Shown: piece by piece, positions 33,382 through 42,876 of the stretch | How the letters are laid out: each line of letters opens with the position of its first letter | How positions within the stretch are numbered: the first letter of the stretch is position 1 | Origin: JAFGBI01 sp964480725 | GTDB lineage: Bacteria; Myxococcota_A; Polyangia; Polyangiales; Polyangiaceae | Direction: 5' to 3' | DNA: 64,000 bases | Assembly: GCA_964480725.1 (NCBI GenBank) | Contig: CAYZQO010000008.1 | Location: 1 to 64,000, forward strand | The notes under the pieces: model-generated | Seen by the model: only the letters and a program-made list of their open reading frames with translations | Databases searched by the model: none | Told to the model about the DNA's origin: nothing | Position numbers and translations under genes: made by a program

Positions 33382-34437
33382 TTGTTTGCGCTCTCCCCGC
33401 TCCCCCGGACGCTGCCCGCCGCGCTGCGTGACGCCCGGGCGGCGAAGGCGGAGGTGAGGCGCTCGGCGCTGCGCGATCTCGTGCGCCACGCCGACGGTGA
33501 GCGAAGACCGGAGGTCATCGCGTGCCTCGCGGGGGTGCTCACCGACGACGCCGAGCCGACGGTCCGCGCCGACGCGGCCGTCGCGCTCGCCGACGCGGCT
33601 GCCGGCGAGGCCGTCGCCGCGCTCCTGGTGGCGACGGAGGACGCGCACCTGCGTGTGCGCCAGCTCGCGCTGGTGGGGCTCGGGGAGCTCGCCGAGCCCG
33701 GCGATCCCGCCGTGCTCGCCGCGCTCGAGGCCGCCCTCCACCACGAGGCGCCCGCGCTGCGCTACCAGGCGCTGATCGGGCTCATCCGGCTGACGGAGGG
33801 GGACGTGGGCGATCTCATCCTCGCGGGGACTCGCGATCCGGACGCGACCGTCCGCCACCTGGCCGTGCGCCTCCTGGAGGAGCGCCTCACCGCCGCCGGC
33901 GAACGCGGGTCCCCCTCGGCCGCGCTGGAGTTGCCCGCTGGCGCTGCGCCCCGGCTCCGTGCCCTCTTGCGCGACGACGCGCCGCGAGTGCGGCTCGCGG
34001 CCGCGATCCTCCTCGCCCGCACCGGGGACGAGGCCGGGCGAGCGATGATCGTCGAGGCGGTCAACGCGGCGAGCGGATCGTTCGAGGCGGACGACGAGCA
34101 GGCCGCCGTCGAGCTCGCGGGGACGTTACGGCTGGAGGGCGCCCGGCGCGGGCTCACGCGGCGGGCGTTCGGGTGGCTCGGGTTCTCCTTCGATCCGAGC
34201 GCCTTCCCCGCGCGCATCGCGCTCGCCCGGTGCGGCGACCCGCGCGCGGTCGGCGCCATCCTGCGTGGCCTCGACGCGCGCTCGCGCAACGCGCGAACCT
34301 TGGCGGCGCTGGCCGCCGGGCAAGCGCGGCTGGAGGCGGCCCGGTCGCTCCTGCGCGCGATGCAGGGCGCTCCGGAGCGCGCCGACCCTGCCGTCGTTGC
34401 GGAGGCGCTGGCCGAGCTCGACGCGGCCGACGAATGA
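33382..34437 (+). CDS. HEAT-repeat protein
   Basis: The protein has 351 residues if the TTG at 33382 is used (LFALSPLPRTLPAALRDARAA...). An ATG at 33292 would add 30 Arg/Pro-rich residues that do not look like protein, and a TATACT box (33342-33347) lies between the two. Repeated pairs of helices with the HEAT pattern are visible: PEVIACLAGVLTDDAEPTVRADAAVALADAA, HLRVRQLALVGLGEL and PRVRLAAAILLARTGDE (quoted in parts). Such proteins are scaffolds for protein-protein contact. No signal peptide is seen. It is divergent from the PLP gene. Function unknown. Confidence 0.8.
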   Translation: MFALSPLPRTLPAALRDARAAKAEVRRSALRDLVRHADGERRPEVIACLAGVLTDDAEPTVRADAAVALADAAAGEAVAALLVATEDAHLRVRQLALVGLGELAEPGDPAVLAALEAALHHEAPALRYQALIGLIRLTEGDVGDLILAGTRDPDATVRHLAVRLLEERLTAAGERGSPSAALELPAGAAPRLRALLRDDAPRVRLAAAILLARTGDEAGRAMIVEAVNAASGSFEADDEQAAVELAGTLRLEGARRGLTRRAFGWLGFSFDPSAFPARIALARCGDPRAVGAILRGLDARSRNARTLAALAAGQARLEAARSLLRAMQGAPERADPAVVAEALAELDAADE

Positions 34438-34456
34438 GGCCGGGACCCCGGTCCGT

Positions 34457-36547
34457 TCACGCGGTGGGCGGAGGCCCGGGGCGCCGGCAGAGGCCGCGCA
34501 CCGCGCTCCGCAGCGCGTGCGGATCGAACGGTTTCTCCAGCACGGGGTTGGCGACGGAGGCGAGGAAGTTCCGCGCTGCCGACATCGACGCCCCGGCGGT
34601 GACGAAGATCATGCGCTCCTCCTGGCCAGGTCGCTCGACCTGGAGGGCCGCGTAGAGCTCCCAGCCGCTTCGCCGCGGCATTACGAGATCGCACACGATC
34701 GCGTCGAAGCGCTGCCGTCGGCAGCACTCCAGGGCCTCGTCCCCGTCCAGCGCCTGGGTCACCAGGTACCCGCGCAGGAGGCGCTCGATCGCGTCGGCGA
34801 CCGGCCGCTCGTCGTCCACGACGAGCACCCGCCCCTGTCCGCCGCGGCTGCTGACCTGCGGGGCAGGGGACAGCGGGCTGGCGGTGTCCGTGGCCGCCGG
34901 CAGCTGGACGCGGAAGGTGGAGCCGGCGCCCAGCCGGGACTCGAGCACGATCTCCCCGCCGAGCTCGCGGACGATCCGGGCGCAGATCGCGAGCCCGAGC
35001 CCCGTGCCCTGACCGGGCGGCTTGGTGGTGAAGAAGGGCTCGAAGACGCGGCTCCGGAGCTCCTCGGGAATCCCGCAGCCGGTGTCGGCGATCGAGATCA
35101 GGACCTCGCCGCGGTCGCTGGTGCCGGTGGTGACCGTGACCTGGTTCTGCTCGGCGGCGCCGCGGGGGATCGCCTGCGCGGCGTTCACGAGCAGGTTCAG
35201 CAGCACCTGCCCGAGGCGCGCCGCGGAGCCTCGAACGGGAGGGACGGGCAGGATGTGCTCCACCACCCGGGCGCGGTGGCGGAGCTCGGTGCTGGCCACG
35301 CGGAGGGCGGAGCGCAGCACGGGCTCGACCTCGATGTTTGCGACCTCGTCGAGCGCGCCGCCGAAGGCCTTCAACTCGTTCACGATCTGACTCGCGCGGC
35401 GGGCGCCGTCGCGGGTGTCGGCGAGGATGCGGAGCGCCTCGCTGGCGCGCCGCGGTTCGGCGGCCCCGCTGAGCAGGTCGCGCAGCTCGTCGCGGAGGAA
35501 GTCGAGGTTGAACAGTACGAAGGTGAGCGGGTTGTTGATCTCGTGGCCCACGCTGGCGGCGACGGTGCCCAGCGAGGCGAGGCGATTCATCAGCAGCATC
35601 CGGTCGTCAAACCGTGGCTCGCCGGTGAGGTCTCGCGCGAGGACGAACTCGGTCGCGTGATCCTCGGCAGCAGGGTCCGGGATCCGCGTGAGCTCGAGGA
35701 GCCGGTGGGCGCGGTCTTCCCCCAGGACGCGCACGGAGACGGGCTCTCCGGTCGCGGCCTCGAACCGTGGGCGATCGTCGGCGTCGAGGCGGGCGCCGAA
35801 CGGCGCGCCGAGAACGGCCTCGCCCGGGGGTGAGCCGAGCAGCTGCAGAAACGAGGGATTGGCGGCGGTGAGGCGACCGGCGCGGAGGGTGGCGACCCCG
35901 ATCCGGGAACGATCGATCAGCGCGTCGAGCGTCCGCGCGCGCGCCGCCGTCGAGCGGAGCCCGCGCCGCACGGTCGCGCTCGCGATGAACAAGACCGGCT
36001 CGAGGAAGGCGATGATCAAGGGCGCGTGCGTTCGGGTCGCGCCGTCGAGCTGCGGGTGGGTCATCGCGAGGAGCGTGACCCCCAGCAGAGTCGCCACCGC
36101 CACCAACCCGGCCGCCGCGAGGGGCAGGAGCAGGCCGCCGATGCCGACCCCGACCAGGGAGAGGGTGAGGGCGACCACGATGGCCGGCGGAGAGGTCTCG
36201 AGGCCGCCGACCAGGCAGGGGCCGGCGGTGCCGGTGATCACGAGGAGCACCGCGCCCCACTCGAACCAGCGGGTGCGGGCGAGCACGTAGCTTGGCGCGG
36301 CGGCGGCGAGGAACGCGAGCGGCGCGGCGCCCTCGAGCCAGGAGGCGGGCGGCGCGACGAGAACCGCGCGGAGGACGCCGTGCGTGAAGATGGCGGGGAT
36401 CATCCCGAGCGCGATCCCGGCCAGGATCCGGGCGCGGGCCTGTCGGAACAGGTCCGTGACGGACGGTGCGGGACGGGTCAGCCTCTCCCACCAGCGCAGC
36501 AGTCGCCAGGCGGGGGCCGGTGAGCTCGTGGGGGGCAGGGAGGGCAC
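34457..36547 (-). CDS. hybrid sensor histidine kinase/response regulator
   Basis: The protein has 696 residues. Six or so membrane segments cover about 40-195. A PAS-like domain follows at about 205-310. The HisKA motif is VGHEINNPL with phospho-acceptor His335. The ATPase domain has N-box NLLVNAAQAI (Asn455), ADTGCGIPEE and GTGLGLAI. A C-terminal receiver domain (about 572-690) has VVDDE, acceptor Asp620 in VCDLVMP and Lys672 in EKPFD. It is the last gene of the sigma/kinase/receptor locus, 21 bp after the receptor gene. The membrane segments have no large periplasmic loop, so it may sense the membrane or a partner protein. Confidence 0.95.
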   Translation of the reverse strand: MPSLPPTSSPAPAWRLLRWWERLTRPAPSVTDLFRQARARILAGIALGMIPAIFTHGVLRAVLVAPPASWLEGAAPLAFLAAAAPSYVLARTRWFEWGAVLLVITGTAGPCLVGGLETSPPAIVVALTLSLVGVGIGGLLLPLAAAGLVAVATLLGVTLLAMTHPQLDGATRTHAPLIIAFLEPVLFIASATVRRGLRSTAARARTLDALIDRSRIGVATLRAGRLTAANPSFLQLLGSPPGEAVLGAPFGARLDADDRPRFEAATGEPVSVRVLGEDRAHRLLELTRIPDPAAEDHATEFVLARDLTGEPRFDDRMLLMNRLASLGTVAASVGHEINNPLTFVLFNLDFLRDELRDLLSGAAEPRRASEALRILADTRDGARRASQIVNELKAFGGALDEVANIEVEPVLRSALRVASTELRHRARVVEHILPVPPVRGSAARLGQVLLNLLVNAAQAIPRGAAEQNQVTVTTGTSDRGEVLISIADTGCGIPEELRSRVFEPFFTTKPPGQGTGLGLAICARIVRELGGEIVLESRLGAGSTFRVQLPAATDTASPLSPAPQVSSRGGQGRVLVVDDERPVADAIERLLRGYLVTQALDGDEALECCRRQRFDAIVCDLVMPRRSGWELYAALQVERPGQEERMIFVTAGASMSAARNFLASVANPVLEKPFDPHALRSAVRGLCRRPGPPPTA

Positions 36548-36568
36548 GGCGGCGCGGTCCTTCGCGCG

Positions 36569-39496
36569 CTAGAGCGCGACCCCGAGCGAGGCGAGCAGCG
36601 TGCGCCCCGACTGCTCGATGGAACGGCCCGCCAGGTCCCCGCTGACGGGGAGGCGGTAGCGCCAGTCGAAGAGGTTATAGACCCCCACGGCGTACTCGAT
36701 CCCGAGCGTCTCCTCGTGACCGGTGAGCACCACGTCCCAGAGGGCGTAGGGGTCCGTCCGGCGCTGCGGGGCCTCGGCCACCGACTCGAGGCGATCCCAC
36801 CGCCCGGACTCGACGGTGAGGCGGCTCGCTAGCGTGAGTCGGCGCGCGAGCACGGGTGCGGCGCCCTTGAGCGTGCCCGCGTGGGTCGGGACGTTGGCCA
36901 CGCGCCGGAGGTCCGGGTCAGCGCGGAGCGCCAGCAGGTCGGTGGACGAGGCGCTGGCGATGAAGCGCGCGGCCGTGACGCTGTAGCCGACCAGGCCCAT
37001 GAACCCCTGCCGCCAGTCGCGCCGGAGCGAGAGCTCGCCCCCCCCGGTGACCAGTGGGGAGGCGGTGTGGCGAAAGTGGAGGGGATCGGCGGCGTTCCCG
37101 GCTCCAGCCGTGTCGATGAGGTCGGTGATGGCGCTGGCGTGGGCGGCGCCGGTCAGGGACAGCGTCGGGCTGAAGCGGTGGGTGTGCTCGAGCTCGGCGG
37201 CGTAGATCGTCTCCGGGTGGAGCGGCTCGGGGGGCACGATCTGGGTTGCTCCGCCGTCGTTGTACTCCTGCTCGTACACGCTTGGCGCTCGGAAGGCCTT
37301 GCCGAAGAGGACCTTGGTGTTCCCGGCCGGGTAGGGCCGCACGATCACCGCCGCGCGCGGGTTCACCGAGGAGCCCCAGCTCGAGTAGGCGTCCAGCCGC
37401 GCGCCCCCCGAGACGCGCACGGCCTCGGTCAGATCGGCGTCGATCACGGCGTACCCGGCGCCAACGGTGAAGTTTGCGGCGCCGCTGCCCGTAAGATCGA
37501 GGTAGTTGCCGTTCTGGTCCCAGCCGCGCTCCTCGACCTGAAAGTGTCGCTGGACCTCGCCGCCCACGGTGATGCGGAGGGCATCGTTCGGCTGGTAACG
37601 CAGGCGGTGCTCCGTCCCGAGCCAGCGGCCCACGAACTCGTCGAACTGGTACCCGCCGTCCTCGGGGGCGCGGACGTAGGTGCCGAGGAAGTCGTAGTGG
37701 TTGAGGTACAGCCGCGATACCAGCGTCATCCGGTCGCTGAGGGTCGGCTCGGCGCGGAGCTCGATCAGGCCGCGCGTGTCCCGGTTCTGGTTGTCCGCCT
37801 CGCCGAAGAGGGTTTCGTAGTGCGCCGGCAGCGTCTTGCGGTGTCGGTTCACCAGCCAGTGGGCGGACAGCCAGCGCCAGCGAAGGCTGCCTCGCGCGGT
37901 GGTCGCCTCGAAGCCGTCGACATCGTTCGCGTGCCCGGGCGGGGCGCCGGGCGGCGATACTGCGGCGTACTCCGGGAAGTAGTAGTCTCGGCCGGCGCCG
38001 CGCGCCGCTCCCACCGCGAGCCAGAGCGAACCCTGTTCACCGAGGCGCGCGTCGCCGCGGACCCGTGCGCGCGCGACGCCGTCGAGCGCGGTGCCGACCT
38101 CGCCCTCGACGCCCGTCCGCTCCACGTCGCGGGTGACCACGTTGATGACGCCCGAGAACGCGCCGGTGCCGTAGACGGCCGAGCCGGGGCCGCGCACGAC
38201 CTCGATCCGATCGACGTCCCCGAGATCGGTCATGGCGTCGTAACCGACGAACGAGGCGCCGACCCAATCGTCGTTGGTCGGCGTGCCGTCCTGGAGCACG
38301 AGCACCCGGTTGCCGTAGCTGCCGAGGCGCCCGAGGCCACGGAAGCCGAGCGTCACGTAGGCGCGATCGTCCCACAGGTAGACGCCCCGCGTCCCCCGCA
38401 GCGCCTCGGCGAGGGTGGGGTAGGCGAACGCCTCCAGCTCCGCCCGCGGGATGATGGTGACCGAGCTCGGTGCGCGGGCGGATTCCTCGGCGACCCGGGA
38501 CGCCGCCTCGACTTCCTCCTTGGGGACCAGCGAGAGCTCGACGCGGTGCCGGATCGACTCCGTTACGGTCACGATCCGCTCCACCGGCTCGAACCCCGGG
38601 CTCGAGACGCGCAGCGCATGCTCGCCGAGCGAAAGCGTCACCACCGCGGGTGTGAACCCCTGGGGCGCGCTGTCGACCTCTACCAGCGCGCCCGGCTCGT
38701 CGGTGCTCACCATCACCGTCCCGGTGCGCAGCGCGAGCTCCGGCTGCACCGACGTCGTCTGGCGCGCGACGACCTCGACCGAGAGCTCGAGGTCGCGGTA
38801 CCCGGGTCGAGAGAGATACACTGGGTGTTTCCCGGGCGGGACCGCCACGGTGCAGGGCGTCACGCAGGCGACGGCGCCTCGCGGCTCGTCGAGCCGCACC
38901 GTGGCGCCCTCGGTGCCCGCGACGCGGAGCGAGCCGAGGAGCTGCCGAAGCTCCAGCTGCACCGAGGTCGCCTCGCCCCGCCCGACCTCGACCGTCGCCG
39001 CCGCTGGCTCGTGGCCGGGCAGTTCGGCGAGCACCCGGTACGTCCCCGGGGCCAGCCCGAGTCGCCGTGGGGATTGCCCGCGCGGCCCGAGGTCGCGACG
39101 ATCGACGTAGATCGTCGCGTCTGGCGGCGTCGTCTGCACGTCCACCACCGCCACCTCGGTCGAAACCCGAGCGAGCGCGGCCTCGATGCTCGCCCGCTCG
39201 TCGGGAGCGGTTTCGCCCTCGAGCGACAGATCGTAGTACCGGTATGCGGCCGGAAATTCGCCGAGGCTCTCGTAGGTGCGCGCGAGGTTGTAGAGGACGT
39301 TGTGGTTCGGCGCGAGCCGGTTCGAGGCGTGGAAATGGACCAGCGCGGTGGGGAAGTCCTGGCGCTGGTACGCCGCTGCGGCGAGGCGAAAGTGCAGATC
39401 GGCCTCGTCCGCGGTGTCGTCCGCGTGCGCGGGCGGCGCCGCCACGAGGAGCAGGAGGGATGAAGCCAGGAGCGCGAACCGGACGGGACGGGCCAT
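36569..39496 (-). CDS. TonB-dependent receptor with N-terminal TPR and PEGA domains
   Basis: The protein has 975 residues. A signal peptide ends near AHADD (about 26). A TPR-like region follows (LHFRLAAAAYQRQDFPTALVHF, then NVLYNLARTYESLGEFPAAYRYY, quoted in parts) to about 105. Three PEGA-type beta domains come next (about 115-330; VDVQTTPPDATIYVDRRD, PPGKHPVYLSRPGY, LGEHALRVSSPGFEP). The plug domain (about 345-465) contains YGNRVLVLQDGTP, DRIEVVRGPGSAVYG and GVINVVT. The rest is a 22-strand-type barrel. The canonical TonB receptor begins with the plug, so the periplasmic TPR-PEGA front is unusual. It lies 9 bp after the kinase gene. Confidence 0.93.
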   Translation of the reverse strand: MARPVRFALLASSLLLLVAAPPAHADDTADEADLHFRLAAAAYQRQDFPTALVHFHASNRLAPNHNVLYNLARTYESLGEFPAAYRYYDLSLEGETAPDERASIEAALARVSTEVAVVDVQTTPPDATIYVDRRDLGPRGQSPRRLGLAPGTYRVLAELPGHEPAAATVEVGRGEATSVQLELRQLLGSLRVAGTEGATVRLDEPRGAVACVTPCTVAVPPGKHPVYLSRPGYRDLELSVEVVARQTTSVQPELALRTGTVMVSTDEPGALVEVDSAPQGFTPAVVTLSLGEHALRVSSPGFEPVERIVTVTESIRHRVELSLVPKEEVEAASRVAEESARAPSSVTIIPRAELEAFAYPTLAEALRGTRGVYLWDDRAYVTLGFRGLGRLGSYGNRVLVLQDGTPTNDDWVGASFVGYDAMTDLGDVDRIEVVRGPGSAVYGTGAFSGVINVVTRDVERTGVEGEVGTALDGVARARVRGDARLGEQGSLWLAVGAARGAGRDYYFPEYAAVSPPGAPPGHANDVDGFEATTARGSLRWRWLSAHWLVNRHRKTLPAHYETLFGEADNQNRDTRGLIELRAEPTLSDRMTLVSRLYLNHYDFLGTYVRAPEDGGYQFDEFVGRWLGTEHRLRYQPNDALRITVGGEVQRHFQVEERGWDQNGNYLDLTGSGAANFTVGAGYAVIDADLTEAVRVSGGARLDAYSSWGSSVNPRAAVIVRPYPAGNTKVLFGKAFRAPSVYEQEYNDGGATQIVPPEPLHPETIYAAELEHTHRFSPTLSLTGAAHASAITDLIDTAGAGNAADPLHFRHTASPLVTGGGELSLRRDWRQGFMGLVGYSVTAARFIASASSTDLLALRADPDLRRVANVPTHAGTLKGAAPVLARRLTLASRLTVESGRWDRLESVAEAPQRRTDPYALWDVVLTGHEETLGIEYAVGVYNLFDWRYRLPVSGDLAGRSIEQSGRTLLASLGVAL

Positions 39497-39505
39497 CGCG
39501 GGGGC

Positions 39506-40969
39506 TCAGCGCTCGAGGCGGATGTCGAGGACGGGCGCGTCGCCCGCGTCGGCGCTGCCGCGGGGCCGGGGCGCGGCAGCGGGCGCCCGCGCCGCGCCCG
39601 TGGTCGCTGCCGGACCGCGGGCCCCCCCCGCGGTCGGTGAAGCCGAGGGCGGTCCCGGTGGTACCGATGACGCCTCCGGCAGCGGCCGGGACGCGGGCGC
39701 TCGCGCCGGCGCCGCTGTGGCCGGTGAGGCTGCCGGCGCGCTCGCCGTCGGGACCGGCTCAGGGGAGGGGCCGCGGCGGAGCGCGAGCGTCACCAGCAGG
39801 ACCAGAACCGCCACCACCAGGCCCGCCAGGAGCAGGGGCGTCGAGCGGGAGCGGGACGGCGCCGGCTCGGGCGCGATGGCCTCGTCTTGCGTCGGCGAGG
39901 CGAGCGTCGCCGACGAAGTGGGGGAACTCAGCCGCTCGCGCTCCCCGGAGAGCAGGGTGTCGTCCGGCGCCCTGGGCGACGCGCTCGGCGACGCGCTCGG
40001 CGTGGCGACCGCCTCCCGGTGCCCTGCCAGTGCTGCGGTGGGGGGGCAGCGCTTGAGCTCGACCGGGCGGTGACCGAAGGGTGCCAGGGCGTCGCCGAGC
40101 TCGCACACGGTCTGGAAGCGTCGGGCCGGATCCTTCTCGAGGCAGCGCTGGACGATCGCCGCCAGCGTCGCCGGGACGTCGGGCCTGATCTGCTGCAGCG
40201 GGGTCGGAGCGTCCGCGGCGATGGCGGCGCAGACCGCGGGCAGCGTGTCGGCGACGAACGCCTGCTTCCCGGACAGGAGCTCGTAGAGGATGAGCCCCAG
40301 CGACCAGATGTCCACACGAACGTCGACGTGCTTGGCGTCGCGGATCTGTTCCGGCGCCATGTACGCGGGGGAGCCGATCACCGAGCGGGTCGAGGTGAGG
40401 TCGACCCGAGAGGCCGGATCCTCCGGGTCGGGCCGGGTCTTCGAGATGCCGAAGTCGAGCACCTTGATCAACGGCGTCCCGTCACTGCGTTGCGTCAAGA
40501 AGAGGTTTGACGGCTTCAGATCCCGGTGCACGATGCCGAGGGAGTGCGCCTCGGCGATCGCGTCGCAGGTCTGCAGCACGAAGTCCGCGGCCTCCGCGAT
40601 CGGCAGCGGGCCCGCGGTCGCCAGGTGCGCGGAGAGATCCCTGCCGCGCAGGAGCTCCATCACCATGAACGCGGCGCCGCTCGGGAGCATGCCGAGGTCG
40701 TGGATGCGCACCACGTGGTCGCTGGCGAGCCCGGCGGCAGCGCGCCCCTCGCGGAGGAAGCGCGCGGTCGCCTCGGTGCGCGTCGCCTCGGACGCGTGCA
40801 GGACCTTGATGGCGACCCGCTGCCCGAGCTGCAGGTGCCGCGCGGCGAGCACCACGCCCATACCCCCCCGGCCGACGACCTCTTCGATCCGGTACTTGCC
40901 ATCGATCACGTCGCCTGCCCCGGGGACTGGCGAGAGCTCGCTGGGCGGCGTGTTGGCGAAGGGGGTCAT
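39506..40969 (-). CDS. Ser/Thr protein kinase (Pkn2-type) with one membrane segment
   Basis: The protein has 487 residues. The kinase domain (about 26-290) has GRGGMG (33-38), VAIK (Lys55), HRDLKPSN (Asp150), LDFGISK (Asp172), SPAYMAPEQ and DIWSLGLILYELLSG. A Ser/Pro-rich linker leads to one membrane helix (LLLAGLVVAVLVLLVTLAL, about 380-398) and a Pro/Ala-rich extracytoplasmic tail. All catalytic residues are present, so it should be active. It lies 154 bp downstream of the anti-sigma-like gene and 9 bp before the receptor gene. A TAACAT box (41010-41015) about 40 nt upstream may be its promoter. Confidence 0.95.
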   Translation of the reverse strand: MTPFANTPPSELSPVPGAGDVIDGKYRIEEVVGRGGMGVVLAARHLQLGQRVAIKVLHASEATRTEATARFLREGRAAAGLASDHVVRIHDLGMLPSGAAFMVMELLRGRDLSAHLATAGPLPIAEAADFVLQTCDAIAEAHSLGIVHRDLKPSNLFLTQRSDGTPLIKVLDFGISKTRPDPEDPASRVDLTSTRSVIGSPAYMAPEQIRDAKHVDVRVDIWSLGLILYELLSGKQAFVADTLPAVCAAIAADAPTPLQQIRPDVPATLAAIVQRCLEKDPARRFQTVCELGDALAPFGHRPVELKRCPPTAALAGHREAVATPSASPSASPRAPDDTLLSGERERLSSPTSSATLASPTQDEAIAPEPAPSRSRSTPLLLAGLVVAVLVLLVTLALRRGPSPEPVPTASAPAASPATAAPARAPASRPLPEASSVPPGPPSASPTAGGARGPAATTGAARAPAAAPRPRGSADAGDAPVLDIRLER

Positions 40970-41122
40970 CCGTGCCGGCGACTCTCCCCGAGCCGCGCTC
41001 CGAAGACGAATGTTACCGGGCGACCGGATCGCGCGCGACGGAGTTCGACGCAGTCGTCGGTAGCGCCCTGGGATCGAGCCCGTCGGCCCGCGAAGGGGCG
41101 CGGCCCCCTGCCGTCGCGGAGG

Positions 41123-42286
41123 CTACGGTCGAACGGGGTAGCTGACCGTGAACGACGGCTTGGCGAAGGGGACGACCCGGGCGCCCTTGAACGCGGACTC
41201 GATGCAGGAGCCCGCGGGCGTCCCCGCGGCCGGTCCGCTGACCGCGACGCTCGAGACGGTGCCGTCCGAGCTGAACGTGATCACGGCGACTGACGGCTCG
41301 GTGTGGCCGGTGACGCAGCGCTTTGCCTGGCCGAGGCCGGGCGCGAGGGCAGCGATGGCCTCGCCAGTGGTCGGCGCGAGCGGCGTCGAGCGCCCCTCGG
41401 CGTGCTGGAGCTTGGTGTCGAACTCGTCCGGCTCGGCGGGGGCAGCGCTGGCGACTGCGGTCCCGACGGCCAGCCGCGGCGCCGTCGCAGCGCCCGCGCT
41501 CGGTCGACTCGGGCGCGGGGCGGTCCCCGGGCTCGCCCGGTCCGCGTTTGCCGGCAGGTCCTCCAGCCGCGCCACCGGCTCCTCGTCGGCCGCGGGACTC
41601 GTCGCGGGCGGGCTCGGCTTGGCGCTGCTGGCCGCGACCACGACCGGCTCGACGCTCTTGGGGGGCGAACGCCGCACCACCTGCACCAGCACGAGGATGG
41701 ACGCCGCGGCCGCCAGCATGCCCATGGCAGCGAACAGGGTGCTCATGCCGAGGCGATCGCGCCGCGCCGGTAGGCTGGGCTGGCTGCTTCGATCGCCGCT
41801 CCGCGCCTCCGCGGTCCGCGCGACCTGATCGGCGAACTCCCCGCGCGACCGGGCCCGCGCGACGTGGTCGAGGCTCTGCCGGGCAACCTCGAGGCGCCGC
41901 TCGCGATCGGACTCGGCGACGCGGGAGCGCGCGAGCTGGGCGAGGCTCCGCTCCGCCGTCGCCGTCGGCAAGGGTCGAGGGGTGGCCGCGGCCGCGAGCC
42001 GCGGCGAGGAACATCGGTCCGCGGCGAACACCTCGGGCTCGTCGGCCTCGCGGGGCAGGGGCTCCGCGAGGAGCGCGGCGTCGTCGAGCTTGGGCGCGTC
42101 GGTCCCCGGGGTCGAGGCGTCGGCGCCCGCACCCTCCCGGGCCACGGCCTCGGCGGCGCCGCGGAGGCGCGCCGCGATCGCGGCGGCGGACGCTGCCCAG
42201 GCCTCGTCGCTCCGCTCGGGGACCGGCCAGGCGGTGAGGAGGGCCTCGACGGCCGCCGGGAGCTCGGCAGGGTCGCGCTGGGTCAT
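41123..42286 (-). CDS. putative membrane anti-sigma factor with AgmX-like C-terminal domain
   Basis: The ATG at 42286 overlaps the sigma gene stop (ATGA), giving 387 residues. The cytoplasmic N-terminal half is helical and charged (DEAWAASAAAIAARLRG, SLAQLARSRVAESDRERRLEVARQSLDHVARARS, quoted in part). One membrane helix lies at about 190-210 (LFAAMGMLAAAASILVLVQVV). After a Pro/Ala-rich stretch, the C-terminal domain (about 315-387: GLGQAKRCVTGHTEPSVAVITF, SCIESAFKGARVVPF) resembles the AgmX/PglI or TonB-C-like domain with a Cys pair. No HxxxCxxC zinc motif is seen, so the anti-sigma role rests on gene position and membrane topology. Confidence 0.65.
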   Translation of the reverse strand: MTQRDPAELPAAVEALLTAWPVPERSDEAWAASAAAIAARLRGAAEAVAREGAGADASTPGTDAPKLDDAALLAEPLPREADEPEVFAADRCSSPRLAAAATPRPLPTATAERSLAQLARSRVAESDRERRLEVARQSLDHVARARSRGEFADQVARTAEARSGDRSSQPSLPARRDRLGMSTLFAAMGMLAAAASILVLVQVVRRSPPKSVEPVVVAASSAKPSPPATSPAADEEPVARLEDLPANADRASPGTAPRPSRPSAGAATAPRLAVGTAVASAAPAEPDEFDTKLQHAEGRSTPLAPTTGEAIAALAPGLGQAKRCVTGHTEPSVAVITFSSDGTVSSVAVSGPAAGTPAGSCIESAFKGARVVPFAKPSFTVSYPVRP

Positions 42287-42876
42287 GACGGATCCGACCA
42301 CCCTTCAGCGTAGCCGCGCCGCTCCAGTGACGCACGGAGCTTCTTTCGCGCCTCGTGGATGCGCCAGGCGATGGTCCCCTCGGGGGCCCCCAGGATCGCC
42401 GCCGCCTCGGCGTGGCTGAGCCCGTCCACGCACACCAGCACGAGCGTCGTCCGCAGCGTCTCGCTGAGCTCGTCGAGCGCCGCCTCGAGGGCCGTCGCGA
42501 GCTCCCGATCGGCGCTGCGTGCTGCCGGATCGGCGTGGGAGGGGCGCCGCTCGACCAGGTCGGCGGCGACCTTGGGATCGTCGGTGGTGGTCGCCACCCG
42601 CCGCGCCTTGCGGGCGCGGATCGTGTTCAGCGAGAGGTTGACGGCGATGCGGTACATCCAGGTGAACGGCTCGCAACGGCCGTCGAAGCGCGCGAGCGCG
42701 CCGTAGGCGCGGACGAAGGTGTCTTGGGTCACGTCTTCGGCTTCCGCGGCGTTGCGCAGCAGGTGGACAGCGAGCCGATAGATGCGGCGCTGGTGCCGTT
42801 GGACCAGGGCGGAGAACGCCTCCGCGTCGCCCTCTCGGGCTGCATCCACGAGCTCGCGGTCGCTCCGGTTCGCCAT
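42283..42876 (-). CDS. ECF-family RNA polymerase sigma factor
   Basis: The protein has 197 residues. Region 2 spans about 10-90 with DAEAFSALVQRHQRRIYRLA, AEDVTQDTFVRAYGALARF and FTWMYRIAVNLSLNTIRARK. Region 4 spans about 125-185 with LDELSETLRTTLVLVCVDGLSHAEAAAILGAPEGTIAWRIHEARKKL (positions given; parts quoted). There is no region 1 or 3, as expected for group IV sigma factors. It is the first gene of the signalling locus and probably controls it. Upstream (42877-43152) there is no other gene. Confidence 0.96.
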   Translation of the reverse strand: MANRSDRELVDAAREGDAEAFSALVQRHQRRIYRLAVHLLRNAAEAEDVTQDTFVRAYGALARFDGRCEPFTWMYRIAVNLSLNTIRARKARRVATTTDDPKVAADLVERRPSHADPAARSADRELATALEAALDELSETLRTTLVLVCVDGLSHAEAAAILGAPEGTIAWRIHEARKKLRASLERRGYAEGWSDPS

